Assembly (NCBI RefSeq): GCF_902499075.1
Contig: NZ_CABVPP010000005.1
Coordinates: forward strand, 1-64,000
DNA from: Burkholderia pseudomultivorans
Lineage (GTDB): Bacteria > Pseudomonadota > Gammaproteobacteria > Burkholderiales > Burkholderiaceae
DNA: 64,000 nucleotides
Reading direction: 5' to 3'
The translations under genes and the position numbers were made by a program. A model generated the notes under the pieces. It ran no database searches and was not told the DNA's origin. It was given only the letters and a program-made list of their open reading frames with translations. Of this stretch, positions 18,588 through 27,195 are shown in pieces. Numbering within the stretch: position 1 is the stretch's first letter; every line of letters starts with the position of its first letter.

Positions 18588-19460
18588 ATGAACCCAGTAA
18601 AATTTGCATCGTTCTGGCATGGCCCGGAATTATCGCCCTATGAAACCGCCTGCCTGAATTCCTTTGCTGCGTACGGCAACGAAATGAGCCTCTACAGCTA
18701 CGAAGAAATCAGGAATCTGCCCAAGGGCATCGTCGCCAAGGATGCGAGCACGATTACCTCCCGCGACACGTTGAACGACTTCCCGGTCAATGGCGTCCCG
18801 TCGATGGCGCATTTCACCGACTATTTCCGCTTCATGATGTTTACGAAGACGGACGAAATCTGGGTCGACACCGATATCCTGCTGCTGCGCGACTTCGACC
18901 TCGGCGACACGCGCAACCTGATCGGCCGCGAAGATCCGATAAAAATCTGCAACGCGATACTTCGACTGGATTCCGACGATCCGCGCCTGCACGACACGAT
19001 TCGCCGTATCGAGGCGATGAAGGGCACCCCGATTCAGTGGGGCGAAACCGGTCCGCTGCTGCTGACGAAAATATACGGAATCGAAGCAGGACTGCCCCGG
19101 AATTTTTTCTACCCGGTGCATTACGACGACTACTACAAGGTTTTCCTGCCCGAACATTTCGACGAGTGCGCGGCGCTGTGCGCCGATTCCTACACGCTGC
19201 ACCTGTGGAACAACCGGCTCGTGAAAATGGGGCTGTTCAAGAAGATCGGGCCGCCGGTCGGTTCGTTCCTGCATCATGTGTTCGGACAATTCGGCGCCAA
19301 TGCGCTCTTCACCGAGTTTTATCCGGCCGACATCATGAAGATCATGACCGACAGCGCGACCGACAAGGTCGGGCGCGATGACGGTGTCCGCAAACTGCTG
19401 CAGATCGGCGTGCCGGTGATGAAAGGCGCGATTCGCCGCCGCCTCATGCCGACCCGTTGA
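18588..19460 (+). CDS. Putative glycosyltransferase with a DXD motif (sugar-binding/capsule type)
   Basis: A 290-residue protein resembling the DXD-containing glycosyltransferase family related to Och1/alpha-1,4-glycosyltransferases. The nucleotide-sugar/metal motif is Asp94-Thr-Asp96 in IWVDTDILLLRDF, preceded by a HFTDYFRFMMF block typical of this group. A basic C-terminus (VMKGAIRRRLMPTR) may associate with the membrane. Acceptor and donor are unknown. It has GCAGGAAAG before the ATG at 18588 and no surface-polysaccharide neighbours, so it may modify a host-facing or envelope glycan on its own. Codon use in the first part is less GC-biased than glyA, hinting at transfer. Confidence 0.65.
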   Translation: MNPVKFASFWHGPELSPYETACLNSFAAYGNEMSLYSYEEIRNLPKGIVAKDASTITSRDTLNDFPVNGVPSMAHFTDYFRFMMFTKTDEIWVDTDILLLRDFDLGDTRNLIGREDPIKICNAILRLDSDDPRLHDTIRRIEAMKGTPIQWGETGPLLLTKIYGIEAGLPRNFFYPVHYDDYYKVFLPEHFDECAALCADSYTLHLWNNRLVKMGLFKKIGPPVGSFLHHVFGQFGANALFTEFYPADIMKIMTDSATDKVGRDDGVRKLLQIGVPVMKGAIRRRLMPTR

Positions 19461-19496
19461 GCCGGATCCCGACGGGGATTCGACTCGCCATCCGGA

Positions 19497-20153
19497 TCAT
19501 GCGCCCCCTTCGCAATCCGTCCAGTACGCAAACGGATCGCGATGACGCGGATAGTGCGCGTCGAGCCACTTCAGCAATTCCGCACGCGCATTGTCCAGGT
19601 CGGCCCTGGATGGCGAACTGGTCATTTCATGCACTTCAGCGGAGGTCTCCCGGTCGATCACGAGACAGCGCCAGTCCGGGCCGTCGAGATCGGGATCGTC
19701 GGACGCCCTCGACGACTTGCCCCAGCCGAAGCCCTTGCGCGCATCGATGTAGTACCGCGGCTGAACTTTCAGATAGGACAGGTCGCCGCCCTGCAGGCTG
19801 CTCTCCGCGCGCAGCACGTCGCGCGCATCGACGATCTGCGTGACGCCCGGCGAGCGGCGCACTCGCCAGCCGAAGGGCAGCGTCGCGGCGGCCTGCACAT
19901 TGTCGTACGCGCCCCACGTCAGCCCCCATGCTTCGGCCATCCGTTTCATGAACGCGTCGGCGTTCGGATAGCCGCGCAGTTGAATCCGGGTCGACACGGT
20001 GACCTCGAGTCCCGCGCGAACGCCGGCATCGGTGGACGCGGGTGCGAACGGGTCGCCCGGACGCGCGCCGTCGCTGCCGCCGGCGGCCGGCACATCCGAA
20101 AACAACTGGTCGAGCGCCGCGCGAGCCTTCGCCGACTTGTCCGTTCTACTCAT
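19497..20153 (-). CDS. Conserved-looking protein of unknown function, 218 residues
   Basis: I do not recognise the family. The ATG at 20153 follows GAGGAAA at good spacing. The N-terminal 55 residues are charged and low in complexity (a DKSAKARAALDQLF start then Gly/Pro/Asp-rich). The rest looks globular, with many aromatic residues and a WRVRRSPGVTQIVDARDVL segment. No signal peptide or membrane span is seen. It is convergent with the glycosyltransferase, only 36 bp away, and separated by about 200 bp from the next leftward gene. A role in polysaccharide or stress physiology would be guesswork. Confidence 0.6.
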   Translation of the reverse strand: MSRTDKSAKARAALDQLFSDVPAAGGSDGARPGDPFAPASTDAGVRAGLEVTVSTRIQLRGYPNADAFMKRMAEAWGLTWGAYDNVQAAATLPFGWRVRRSPGVTQIVDARDVLRAESSLQGGDLSYLKVQPRYYIDARKGFGWGKSSRASDDPDLDGPDWRCLVIDRETSAEVHEMTSSPSRADLDNARAELLKWLDAHYPRHRDPFAYWTDCEGGA

Positions 20154-20359
20154 TGCAAATTTCCTCTTTCGTTCGATCTTTGTCGCGATGTGGGGGCGGC
20201 GGAATGTCCACCGCGTATCGGCACGGAAACCCGGGCGGGTTTCAGCGAATGCGATTTCTCGCAAATGTGACCGTATTCTGTCAGGAAATATTCGGACGCG
20301 GCTAAATCGCCTCGCGATCGTGAACTTGATCGTCACCATGGACCGTATCGTGCGGGTGT

Positions 20360-20842
20360 TCAGGTCGACGTCGATGGATGGAGAATCTGCGCGGATCGAA
20401 CGACGTGCCGGAAATGATGCCGCCACAGCTTCACGCCGAGCGCGCCCGACCGATCGAGCGACGACCCGACCGTCAGATCCTCGACCAGCGTCGGCGTCAA
20501 CCCCCCGTCGAACAGCGCGAACCCGGCGGCCAGCACGCAGGTATCCGTCTGGATGCCGCAGACCAGCACGCGTTCGACGTCGAGCTGCGTCAGATAGTCG
20601 ATCGTGTCGGCCGACGGCGCGTATCCGTGCTTGATGAAGACCCGGTCGGCCGCGACGAGGCTGTCGTCCGCCGGCCCCGGCGCCCAGCCCAGTTGCCGCC
20701 GGAACGGGACGCGTCGCTCGTCGTGCCGCTCGACGGTCGCCACGGTGGGAATCGCGCCCACCCACGCGCGGATGCCGTCCACCAGCCACGATGGCGGAGA
20801 AAAGCAGGGTTGGACGTCGACGATCAGCAGAGCCTGTTTCAT
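20360..20842 (-). CDS. Isochorismatase-family cysteine hydrolase
   Basis: A 160-residue protein of the isochorismatase fold. The catalytic triad is visible: Asp9 in LLIVDVQ, Lys71 in VFIKHGY and Cys102 in CGIQTDTCV. The family includes nicotinamidases, N-carbamoyl hydrolases and isochorismatases; the short length fits a simple amidase. It shares a strand with the downstream hypothetical gene and the upstream cupin but is over 100 bp from each. The substrate cannot be assigned. The C-terminus is slightly shorter than the common 180-200 residues, but nothing catalytic is missing. Confidence 0.8.
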   Translation of the reverse strand: MKQALLIVDVQPCFSPPSWLVDGIRAWVGAIPTVATVERHDERRVPFRRQLGWAPGPADDSLVAADRVFIKHGYAPSADTIDYLTQLDVERVLVCGIQTDTCVLAAGFALFDGGLTPTLVEDLTVGSSLDRSGALGVKLWRHHFRHVVRSAQILHPSTST

Positions 20843-20944
20843 GTTCGATCACGCCGGCACGCAGGGTGCCCGCATAGCCGATAGCGGCTCCGTATCATAG
20901 TCGGTCTTGAATGCCGCTGCATCGGGGCCGCGCTGCCGTGCCGA

Positions 20945-21415
20945 TCACGCGCCGAACGCGGTGATGTCCTTCGGCGTGATCCCGTTGCCGGCGCAATACG
21001 ACAGATAGTGCTGCAGCGCCGACGACCAGTTCTGGGTCGAGATGATGCGATCCTGGTCGTCGAGGTAGATCAGCTCGCCCTGCACGATGTTCAACGTCAC
21101 GATTTCGTCGCCGGGCAGCGCCTGCGGCGTGTGGCGCGACGCCGCGGTTTCGAATACGAGGCTGCCGGGGCCGGCGACCCAGTCGTGCTCCACGTATTTC
21201 CAGCGACCCGACAGCGTATAGACGATGACCGTCCCGGTATGGTGATGTTTCGGCAACTGCGCGTGCGCCGGCGACTTCAGCAGCACGATAATCTCGCCGC
21301 GCGTCGGGTCGAGCTTGAAATACTTCACCTTCACGTCCGGCAAGTCGGCCGACATCGGTATCCAGGGCATCGACGCGTCGTCGATGCATTCCGTCGCCAC
21401 ATTTTCATAGAACAT
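20945..21415 (-). CDS. Cupin protein related to ChrR-cupin/2,4'-dihydroxyacetophenone dioxygenases
   Basis: A 156-residue single-domain cupin. The first cupin motif holds the metal-binding cluster in LPKHHHTGTVIVYTLSG and the second is around VFETAASRHTPQAL. This arrangement resembles the 2,4'-dihydroxyacetophenone dioxygenase-like and ChrR cupin groups, so an iron-dependent dioxygenase or a metal-binding sensor are both possible. The ATG at 21415 is preceded by GAGGAG; upstream in-frame sequence to 21478 is less likely to be translated. No functional partner is adjacent. Confidence 0.7.
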   Translation of the reverse strand: MFYENVATECIDDASMPWIPMSADLPDVKVKYFKLDPTRGEIIVLLKSPAHAQLPKHHHTGTVIVYTLSGRWKYVEHDWVAGPGSLVFETAASRHTPQALPGDEIVTLNIVQGELIYLDDQDRIISTQNWSSALQHYLSYCAGNGITPKDITAFGA

Positions 21416-21955
21416 TCCGTCATCTCCTCGGTGTGCGCCGCGCCGCCGTTTCGCCGATTCGATCGGGCCGTGCGGCATGCTTGATGTCTTTCGGGGATGC
21501 GTGTGCGCCCTTCATCCCGCTCGCGGGACACGAGGCTTCGTGCACCCGGTTCGCCGATGATGGACGTTCCGGCGTGCGCTGCCCTTGTCGAAACGGGACA
21601 TTGCGTAGTCGTATCGGGACAGTGCGGGCGTGTCGCGCGCCCGGGACGCCATCCGGTTCGTCGACGCGTTGTGATGCACAACTGGCTTCACAGCACGCGC
21701 TCGACGCAGCGACAGCGGCAGATTCGCCACGTCATTCGACACGATGGCTTTTTAATCCAACACCTCACGCCGACACTATGTCTGGCGAGACATTCAATCG
21801 GGACCGAATTCCACTCGGCGCCCCTTCTCCATTCCAGCATGGAAAATAATATGCACTGCTACGATTCAAACTCATATTTCCGTCTGCCCATTGATGCTTT
21901 ATTTGATGTCTGACATTCTGAAAAACGTGTCGCCAATGCATGGAACGTAATTGAA
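21416..21955. other. Gene-poor 540-bp region of lower GC content
   Basis: No convincing gene was found. The right half (about 21740-21955) is clearly richer in A and T than the surrounding DNA. It holds a possible 24-codon peptide frame from 21839, without a ribosome site. The composition shift continues to the start of the kinase reading frame at 21956 and suggests acquired or promoter-rich DNA. Confidence 0.45.
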
Positions 21956-22313
21956 ATGAATGGATTTCGTTTTGAAAATGAAACTTATTGCACGTCCGGC
22001 ATAGACGGCCAGGATCGTTCGCCCCCCCGCACACTCGAAAACGGAATCTCCCGCTGTTTCACCAGACAAATCTCGCCTCGCAGGCCCGGATTGTCTTGGA
22101 ATCGCCAGTCTGATAAACGCCCTTCAGACACCGGCATGCCATTTCGACAGGAACGGAGAGGTCGTCGGCATCAACGACGCGTGGCTTGCCTACGCAAATC
22201 GCTCCATCGACACGCTATATCGGCTCCAATGGACAGAGCTGCTCCATGCGGAGCACCGATACACCGCGCTATCGACACTGCGCGCCGCGCAATCCGGATC
22301 GGAACATGAAACG
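21956..22313 (+). pseudogene. Displaced 5' part of the histidine kinase gene, separated by a C7 tract
   Basis: The kinase frame stays open upstream of its first ATG (22314) back to a stop at 22002-22004 but has no ATG, GTG or TTG there. That stretch translates as a good PAS domain start (residues such as NGEVVGINDAWLAYANRS). An ATG at 21956 opens another frame that reaches a run of seven C at 22022-22028. If one C were removed, the two frames would join smoothly. So this is either a phase-variable or mutated 5' end, a sequencing error, or a gene beginning at an unusual start codon. The leading 24 codons are AT-rich and have a poor ribosome site, so the exact start is uncertain. Confidence 0.5.
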
Positions 22314-23888
22314 ATGGAGTGCCGACTGGTGGGCTCCCGCGGTGTCGACCAGTGGTTCATCGTCAATCTTCATCGAGTCGGTACTGGATGGCTTTGCACA
22401 TGCACGAATATCCATAATCTGAAGGCCAGGGAAATCGAGCTGAAGAGTCACACGTCGATACAGTCAGACATGCTTAATGTCAGCATCGATTGCATCAAAC
22501 TGATTTCGCCGACAGGCAATTTGCTGCACATGAACCGCGCCGGATGCCAGGCATTAGGTATCGATGAAGACTCGGGATTCGGTATGCCGTGGCTACCACT
22601 ACTGCCCGAAGACGTCCGGCCCGAGGGTAATGTCGCGCTTGAATCTGCGAGGAACGGCGCATTCGGCAGGTTTCCGGGGCGCAGTGAGCGCGCCGGGCGC
22701 GATACCCAATATTGGGACAATATGCTGACGCCGATACTGGACACCGATGGAAAAACGACAGCCATTCTGTGCGTTTCGAGGGACGTCACGCGCGAACGCG
22801 TCGCGCTTGACTTGCTTCGGCGCAGCGAAGAGCGACTGGCTATCGCGGCCCGTGTCGGAGGACTTGGAATCTGGGACTACGACATCGAATCGGACACACT
22901 GCAGTGTGACGAGAACTGGTATCGAATCATGGGCCTCGCTCCCGACCATCCGATTACCTCGATCGACCAGTTTCGCCGCTTCATTCATCCGGACGATGCT
23001 GATATGGCCGTTGAAGTCGCCCGGACCGCGGAGGAATTCACGGCATCCGACACGGATCATCGAATCGAGTACCGCGTCGTTCAACCCGATGGCGAGATCC
23101 GATGGGTTCAGTCCACGGCCTGTCCTCGGAATGAAAACGGCAGGACCAAGCGAACGATCGGCTTCGTGCTCGACGTGACAAAGATCCGTCTCGCGGAGCG
23201 TCGGCGGGAAGCGTGGCTGCACTTCATTTCGCACGATATGCGCTCGCCTCAGTCGTCGATTCTCGCGTTGATCGATCTTCAGCGAGCGGCTGAACCGGGC
23301 CCGTCCATCCAGGGCCTGCTCGACCGAATTGCCGCGTACGCGCGCCGAACGCTGGCGTTGGCCGACGACTTCGTTCTGCTGGCGCGCGCCGAAGCGCCGA
23401 TCTGGTCCCTGGTGGAAACGGATATCGGCAGCGTGGTGCTCGATGCGATCGACGAATTGTGGGCACCGGCTCAAGCACGCGGTATCCGAATCGACGTGGA
23501 CATTGGCGATGAAGTCTGCGTCGCGTGGGTGGAACCCTTCCTGCTGGTGCGCGCGGTCGTTAATCTCGTGAGCAATGCGATCAAGTTCGGTCCGGCGGAT
23601 GCCACGGTAACCGTGCGTCTGTACTGCGTTGAGCACGGATATGCCATTTCCGTTTCCGACCGCGGGCCCGGCATTTCCGCAGAAGCCCGGGAACGTCTGT
23701 TCGAGCCATTTCAACGCCTGCCGGTCGAACCGCCTCGCTACCCAGCCGGCGCCGGTCTCGGACTGGCCTTCGTGAAAACGATCGCCAAGCGATATGGCGG
23801 CAACATCGAACTGCACACTCGCCCGGGCGAGGGCTGCACGTTCGTCTTGACGTTACCGGGCAGTTCGTCGATCAACGTTTCGGCGTGA
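22314..23888 (+). CDS. PAS-containing sensor histidine kinase
   Basis: The intact frame gives 524 residues; about 100 more PAS residues are encoded upstream in the same frame without a normal start. Order of domains: the end of PAS-1 (residues 1-40), PAS-2 (about 45-165), PAS-3 with PAC (about 168-290, including GLGIWDYDIESDTLQ), HisKA with phospho-acceptor His307 in FISHDMRSP, and HATPase with N-box LVSNAIKFG and G-boxes DRGPGIS and AGAGLGLAFV. No membrane segment is seen, so it is cytoplasmic. No response regulator is adjacent. The HDMRSP H-box resembles kinases of the CHASE2-PAS type. The signal and partner are unknown. Confidence 0.8.
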   Translation: MECRLVGSRGVDQWFIVNLHRVGTGWLCTCTNIHNLKAREIELKSHTSIQSDMLNVSIDCIKLISPTGNLLHMNRAGCQALGIDEDSGFGMPWLPLLPEDVRPEGNVALESARNGAFGRFPGRSERAGRDTQYWDNMLTPILDTDGKTTAILCVSRDVTRERVALDLLRRSEERLAIAARVGGLGIWDYDIESDTLQCDENWYRIMGLAPDHPITSIDQFRRFIHPDDADMAVEVARTAEEFTASDTDHRIEYRVVQPDGEIRWVQSTACPRNENGRTKRTIGFVLDVTKIRLAERRREAWLHFISHDMRSPQSSILALIDLQRAAEPGPSIQGLLDRIAAYARRTLALADDFVLLARAEAPIWSLVETDIGSVVLDAIDELWAPAQARGIRIDVDIGDEVCVAWVEPFLLVRAVVNLVSNAIKFGPADATVTVRLYCVEHGYAISVSDRGPGISAEARERLFEPFQRLPVEPPRYPAGAGLGLAFVKTIAKRYGGNIELHTRPGEGCTFVLTLPGSSSINVSA

Positions 23889-24138
23889 TGCACGGGCAGC
23901 GCGGCTTCACCCATCCATCGCACGAGGCCGTGTCCCGGACTGCGGTGGCAAGGTCGATGGCCGCTTGAGTCGGTTCTCTGTCGAATTCCGGTCTCCGTCA
24001 ACGACGATGAGCCGCCGGCCACTTTTCCGACGGACCGTTGTCGTCCGATGGTCCACGCACGATCCGGTTAGGGCAGGGAAGGTCGCTTTTTTGCCAACCT
24101 GCAACAACCCCACCCCATCGCACCCCCAATAATTCCCC

Positions 24139-24188
24139 TTGACTCTATATCTTTCGATATATATCTTTAGATATGTTTTTCGACATAT
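24139..24188 (+). promoter_or_regulatory. padR promoter with three overlapping palindromic operators
   Basis: A -35 element TTGACT (24139-24144) is followed 17 bp later by TATCTT (24162-24167). Tandem palindromes ATATCTTTCGATAT (24147-24160) and ATATCTTTAGATAT (24161-24174) abut each other. A third, ATATGTTTTTCGACATAT (24171-24188), overlaps the second. The sites cover the whole promoter, the pattern expected for tight autorepression. The 250 bp before it, after the kinase gene, contain no feature. Confidence 0.72.
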
Positions 24189-24199
24189 AGGACAGGATC

Positions 24200-24910
24200 A
24201 TGCGACACAACCACTTCCGCGGCCATGCCCGATGTGACGGTCATGGTGCGCATGCCCGCCCCGACTGGATCGTCGGCCTCTGGCACGCAATCGGCCGCCA
24301 TCGGCGCGGCCACGACCCGTTCGGCGGGGGCCCGTTCGGAGGCCGCGGCGGACGCGGCGGCTTCGGGGATTTCGGCGACGACGGCATGCCGCGCGGCCGA
24401 CAGTTCAGCTCCGACGACCTGCAGCTGCTGCTGCTCGCGCTGCTTGCCGAGCAGCCGAGCCACGGCTACGAACTGATCAAGGCGCTCGACACGCGTTCGA
24501 GCGGCTTCTACAGCCCGAGCCCCGGCATGGTGTATCCGGCGCTCACCTATCTCGAAGAAGTCGGCTTCGTCGCGTCGCAGGCGGAAGGCAATCGCAAGCG
24601 CTACGCGCTCACCGACGCCGGCCGCACCCATCTCGACACGCAGCGCGAGCGCGTCGACACGCTGTTCGCGCGCCTCACGCACCTCGCGCGCAAGATGGAA
24701 TTCATGCGCCGCGCATTCGCCGGCGAACCGGCGGGCGCCGACGCGCAGGATGAAGCACAGGCCGGCTGGCTGCCCGAGTTCGTCGAGGCGCGCGTCGCGC
24801 TGAAGCGCGCGTTGCTGCACAAGAGCGCAGCCGCAGCCGACGAGCAGCGGCGCATCGCCGCCATCCTGCGCCGCGCGACCGCCGAGATCGAAGGCGGCAC
24901 CGGCGCGTGA
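24200..24910 (+). CDS. PadR-family regulator with His-rich N-terminus, YqjI-like metal sensor
   Basis: A 236-residue protein. The first 60 residues are rich in His, Gly and Arg with one Cys (eight His within the first 38). A PadR winged helix follows at about residues 70-145 (LLLALLAEQPSHGYELIKAL, then GMVYPALTYLEEVGFV), then a dimerising helical tail. E. coli YqjI has the same plan: a His-rich metal-binding N-terminus on a PadR domain that represses the ferric-siderophore reductase yqjH in response to nickel. Here the reductase is the next gene, in the same direction, so the same circuit is inferred in an operon layout. The ATG is 11 bp after the last operator. Confidence 0.85.
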   Translation: MRHNHFRGHARCDGHGAHARPDWIVGLWHAIGRHRRGHDPFGGGPFGGRGGRGGFGDFGDDGMPRGRQFSSDDLQLLLLALLAEQPSHGYELIKALDTRSSGFYSPSPGMVYPALTYLEEVGFVASQAEGNRKRYALTDAGRTHLDTQRERVDTLFARLTHLARKMEFMRRAFAGEPAGADAQDEAQAGWLPEFVEARVALKRALLHKSAAAADEQRRIAAILRRATAEIEGGTGA

Positions 24911-24945
24911 TCCGCGCCGCGTCGCCAAACCATAAGGAGAACGGA

Positions 24946-25767
24946 TTGATTCAGAACCCATCCGAGCGCACCGTGACCCGCGTGCGCCATACGCTCAAAT
25001 TCCGCCTGCTGCAGGTCCTGCGCGTGCACGCGGTCACCCCGCACCTGCTGCGCATCACGCTCGGCGGCCCCGATCTCGAGGATTTCGAATCGGCGTCGTT
25101 CGACGATCACGTGAAAGTGTTTTTCCCGCCGCCCGGCGCCGAATGCCCGGCACTGCCGACGCTCGGCGCGAACGGCCCCGAGTTCCCCGAAGGCGAGCCG
25201 AAGCCGGTCGCACGCGACTTCACGCCGCGCCGCTTCGACCGCGCCGCGCGCGAACTGGATCTGGAATTCGTGCTGAACCATCCGGGCCCCGCATCGCAAT
25301 GGGCGGCCCAGGCGCGTGTCGGTCAATGGCTCGGCATCGGCGGCCCGCGCGGTTCGTTCGTCGTGCCGACCGGTTTCGACTGGCATCTGCTGATCGGCGA
25401 CGATACGGCGCTGCCGGCCGTCGCGCGGCGCCTCGAGGAACTGCCGGCCGGCTCGCGCGTCGCGGTCGTGATGGAGGTGGCCGATCGCAGCGCGCAGATC
25501 GCGTTCGACACGCGCGCCGACGTGCATGAAGTCTGGCGCTTCCGCGACGAAGCCGGCAACGCGGACGACGACGCGCTGCTGGATGCGCTGCGCGATCTGC
25601 CGCTGCCGGACGGCGACGGCTATGTATGGGCGGCCGGCGAAGCGCTGTCGATGCGGGCGGTGCGCCAGCACCTGACCGGCGAGCGCGGTGTCGACAAGTC
25701 GCGCATCCGCGCATCGGCCTACTGGAAGCGCGGCGCGACGGCCGTGCACGAGACGCTCGACGACTGA
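24946..25767 (+). CDS. Siderophore-interacting protein, NADPH-dependent ferric-chelate reductase (YqjH/ViuB family)
   Basis: A 273-residue protein of the FAD-binding_9/SIP family. The FAD-binding domain covers residues 15-130 and includes the DHVKVFFPP and RDFTPRRFD segments typical of ferric-siderophore reductases. The NAD(P)H-binding domain follows with GPRGSF and the terminal YVWAAGEALSMRAVRQHL and SAYWKRG motifs. It reduces ferric chelates in the cytoplasm to free iron. A TTG start at 24946 is chosen because AAGGAG is six bases upstream; an alternative GTG at 24907 would overlap the padR stop. Adjacency to the His-rich PadR gene supports metal control. Confidence 0.85.
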   Translation: MIQNPSERTVTRVRHTLKFRLLQVLRVHAVTPHLLRITLGGPDLEDFESASFDDHVKVFFPPPGAECPALPTLGANGPEFPEGEPKPVARDFTPRRFDRAARELDLEFVLNHPGPASQWAAQARVGQWLGIGGPRGSFVVPTGFDWHLLIGDDTALPAVARRLEELPAGSRVAVVMEVADRSAQIAFDTRADVHEVWRFRDEAGNADDDALLDALRDLPLPDGDGYVWAAGEALSMRAVRQHLTGERGVDKSRIRASAYWKRGATAVHETLDD

Positions 25768-25931
25768 AGCGTCGGGGCGTCCGGCATACGGGACAGAAGA
25801 GACCGACATACCGCGCACGCCCGCACCGGGCCGCTCCGACAGGCTTGGCATCCACCTCGCGACGGTATATATATGTCAGCGGCGCCGCTGTCGGGAGACA
25901 GCCGCCGCAGCCCGTCCAGGAGCGCCCGGTC

Positions 25932-26153
25932 ATGACAAGAGAAAGCCACGCTTCGCCTTTCCTTCGCAACCTGAGGATCGCCGGCTATTGCAGTCTCGCC
26001 GCCGTTGTCCTCGCGCTGTTTGTCGCGATGTGCGCGATCCTGAAGGAAAGCGCCCTAGAACGCGATGCCGCACAGCAGCCGGCGGATACGCCCGAACTGC
26101 ACGGCGGCACCGGCCCGTCCACGGCGGGCGAATCGGCGAAGGCGCCCGGCTGA
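25932..26153 (+). CDS. Small single-span membrane protein, 73 residues
   Basis: The ATG at 25932 has AGGAG upstream (slightly wide spacing). One hydrophobic segment of about 22 residues (GYCSLAAVVLALFVAMCAIL) follows a basic N-terminus, and the rest is a polar Ala/Gly/Pro tail. No family is recognised. It sits between the reductase and the convergent PAP2 phosphatase gene. The frame extends further upstream without a better start. Confidence 0.45.
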   Translation: MTRESHASPFLRNLRIAGYCSLAAVVLALFVAMCAILKESALERDAAQQPADTPELHGGTGPSTAGESAKAPG

Positions 26154-26181
26154 CGGCGCCCGCTCCACCTTCTCCTGCTGG

Positions 26182-26763
26182 TTACCGCGCGCGCCGACGC
26201 GCCATTACGACGGCGTGCACCGTATCGCCGATCCGCTCGAGCAGGTCGGTCACGCGATGCCCATACAGGTGCGCGGCCAGCGCGCCGGCCGTACCGACCA
26301 GCACGCCGCCGGCCATGTCGAACGGCCAGTGCACGCCCACATAGATGCGCCCCCAGGCAATCGCCAGCGCCAGCGCGGCCACCACGCATCCGGTCGCCCG
26401 CGTCGTGCTCCCGAGCAGCAGGCCGGCTGCGAGACTCCACGCGAACGTCATGTGATCGCTCGGAAACGAGCTGTCCGGCGCATGCGGAATCAGTTGCGTG
26501 CCGACGCCGGCCATGAACGGCCGCGGCGAAAACCAGATGTGCCCGATCACCTGCGCGAGCCCGAGCGCCACGCAGACCCCGACGCCGGCTTCGATCGCCT
26601 GGCGCCGCGTCGGGCGTTCGCCGAACAGCCAGGTCAGCAGCAGCATCGCCGGCAGCGCATAGACGAGCCAGTCGGCCGCGAAGATCGCGAGGCGGGCGAC
26701 GCCGGGCTGCGGCGCGGATCCGGCGTTGAGGGCAGAAAACAGGGCGAGATTCAGGTTCGGCAT
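26182..26763 (-). CDS. PAP2-family phosphatase, probable undecaprenyl-diphosphatase (BcrC-like)
   Basis: A 193-residue integral membrane protein with about five hydrophobic helices. The three-part PAP2 signature is present: SPRPF preceded by a His-rich segment, FPSDHMT (the Ser-Asp-His form common in BcrC), and GRIYVGVHWPFDMAGG. BcrC enzymes dephosphorylate undecaprenyl diphosphate on the periplasmic side to recycle the cell-wall lipid carrier and can give bacitracin resistance. The ATG at 26763 is the natural start; the longer upstream frame is not supported. Other PAP2 lipid phosphatases remain possible. Confidence 0.82.
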   Translation of the reverse strand: MPNLNLALFSALNAGSAPQPGVARLAIFAADWLVYALPAMLLLTWLFGERPTRRQAIEAGVGVCVALGLAQVIGHIWFSPRPFMAGVGTQLIPHAPDSSFPSDHMTFAWSLAAGLLLGSTTRATGCVVAALALAIAWGRIYVGVHWPFDMAGGVLVGTAGALAAHLYGHRVTDLLERIGDTVHAVVMARRRAR

Positions 26764-26938
26764 GAATGGCGGTTGCGAGGGGGACGAAAAGACTCGGCCG
26801 GTGTTCCCGGCCTGACGTAATGTTGACTCCGGCACGCTTAAGCGGCGCTTAACGCGCCGTCGGCACAGCGGACGAACGCGCTTAGAACCCGCAGTGCAAC
26901 ACAAGTTCACACAGTTGTCACATTCCGGCGCGACGGTC

Positions 26939-26977
26939 TCCCGTAAAACCTCACCGACTATCCCGTAAAACCTCACC
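26939..26977 (-). repeat. Two identical distal initiator-type iterons, 22 bp apart
   Basis: TCCCGTAAAACCTCACC occurs at 26939-26955 and again identically at 26961-26977; on the minus strand both read GGTGAGGTTTTACGGGA. This equals the consensus of the origin iterons 15 kb away; the origin unit at 41734 differs by one base. The 22-bp spacing is two helical turns. They lie in the 432-bp gene-free region (26764-27195) between the divergent PAP2 and acetoacetate decarboxylase genes, which holds nothing else I recognise. Confidence 0.8.
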
Positions 26978-27195
26978 TTCTTTCACATTCAGGCGCCATG
27001 GACGCGTGCGATGATCAAGCATCCCGGCACCGCCACGCGCCGTTAGCACCATTCGCCTCAACATTTGCGCAGTCAATCCTTCGAATCTCGCAACAATTAA
27101 TTCCAATTGCGGCATCGCACAACGGCGTCGCACAGGCATAGGATTACGAGCTTACGAGCACTCATCCACGAAACGATCAACAACAAGGAGTCCGC

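Noticed and set aside
21839-21913. A 24-codon peptide gene
   Set aside because: No ribosome site and no coding bias beyond the local AT-rich composition.
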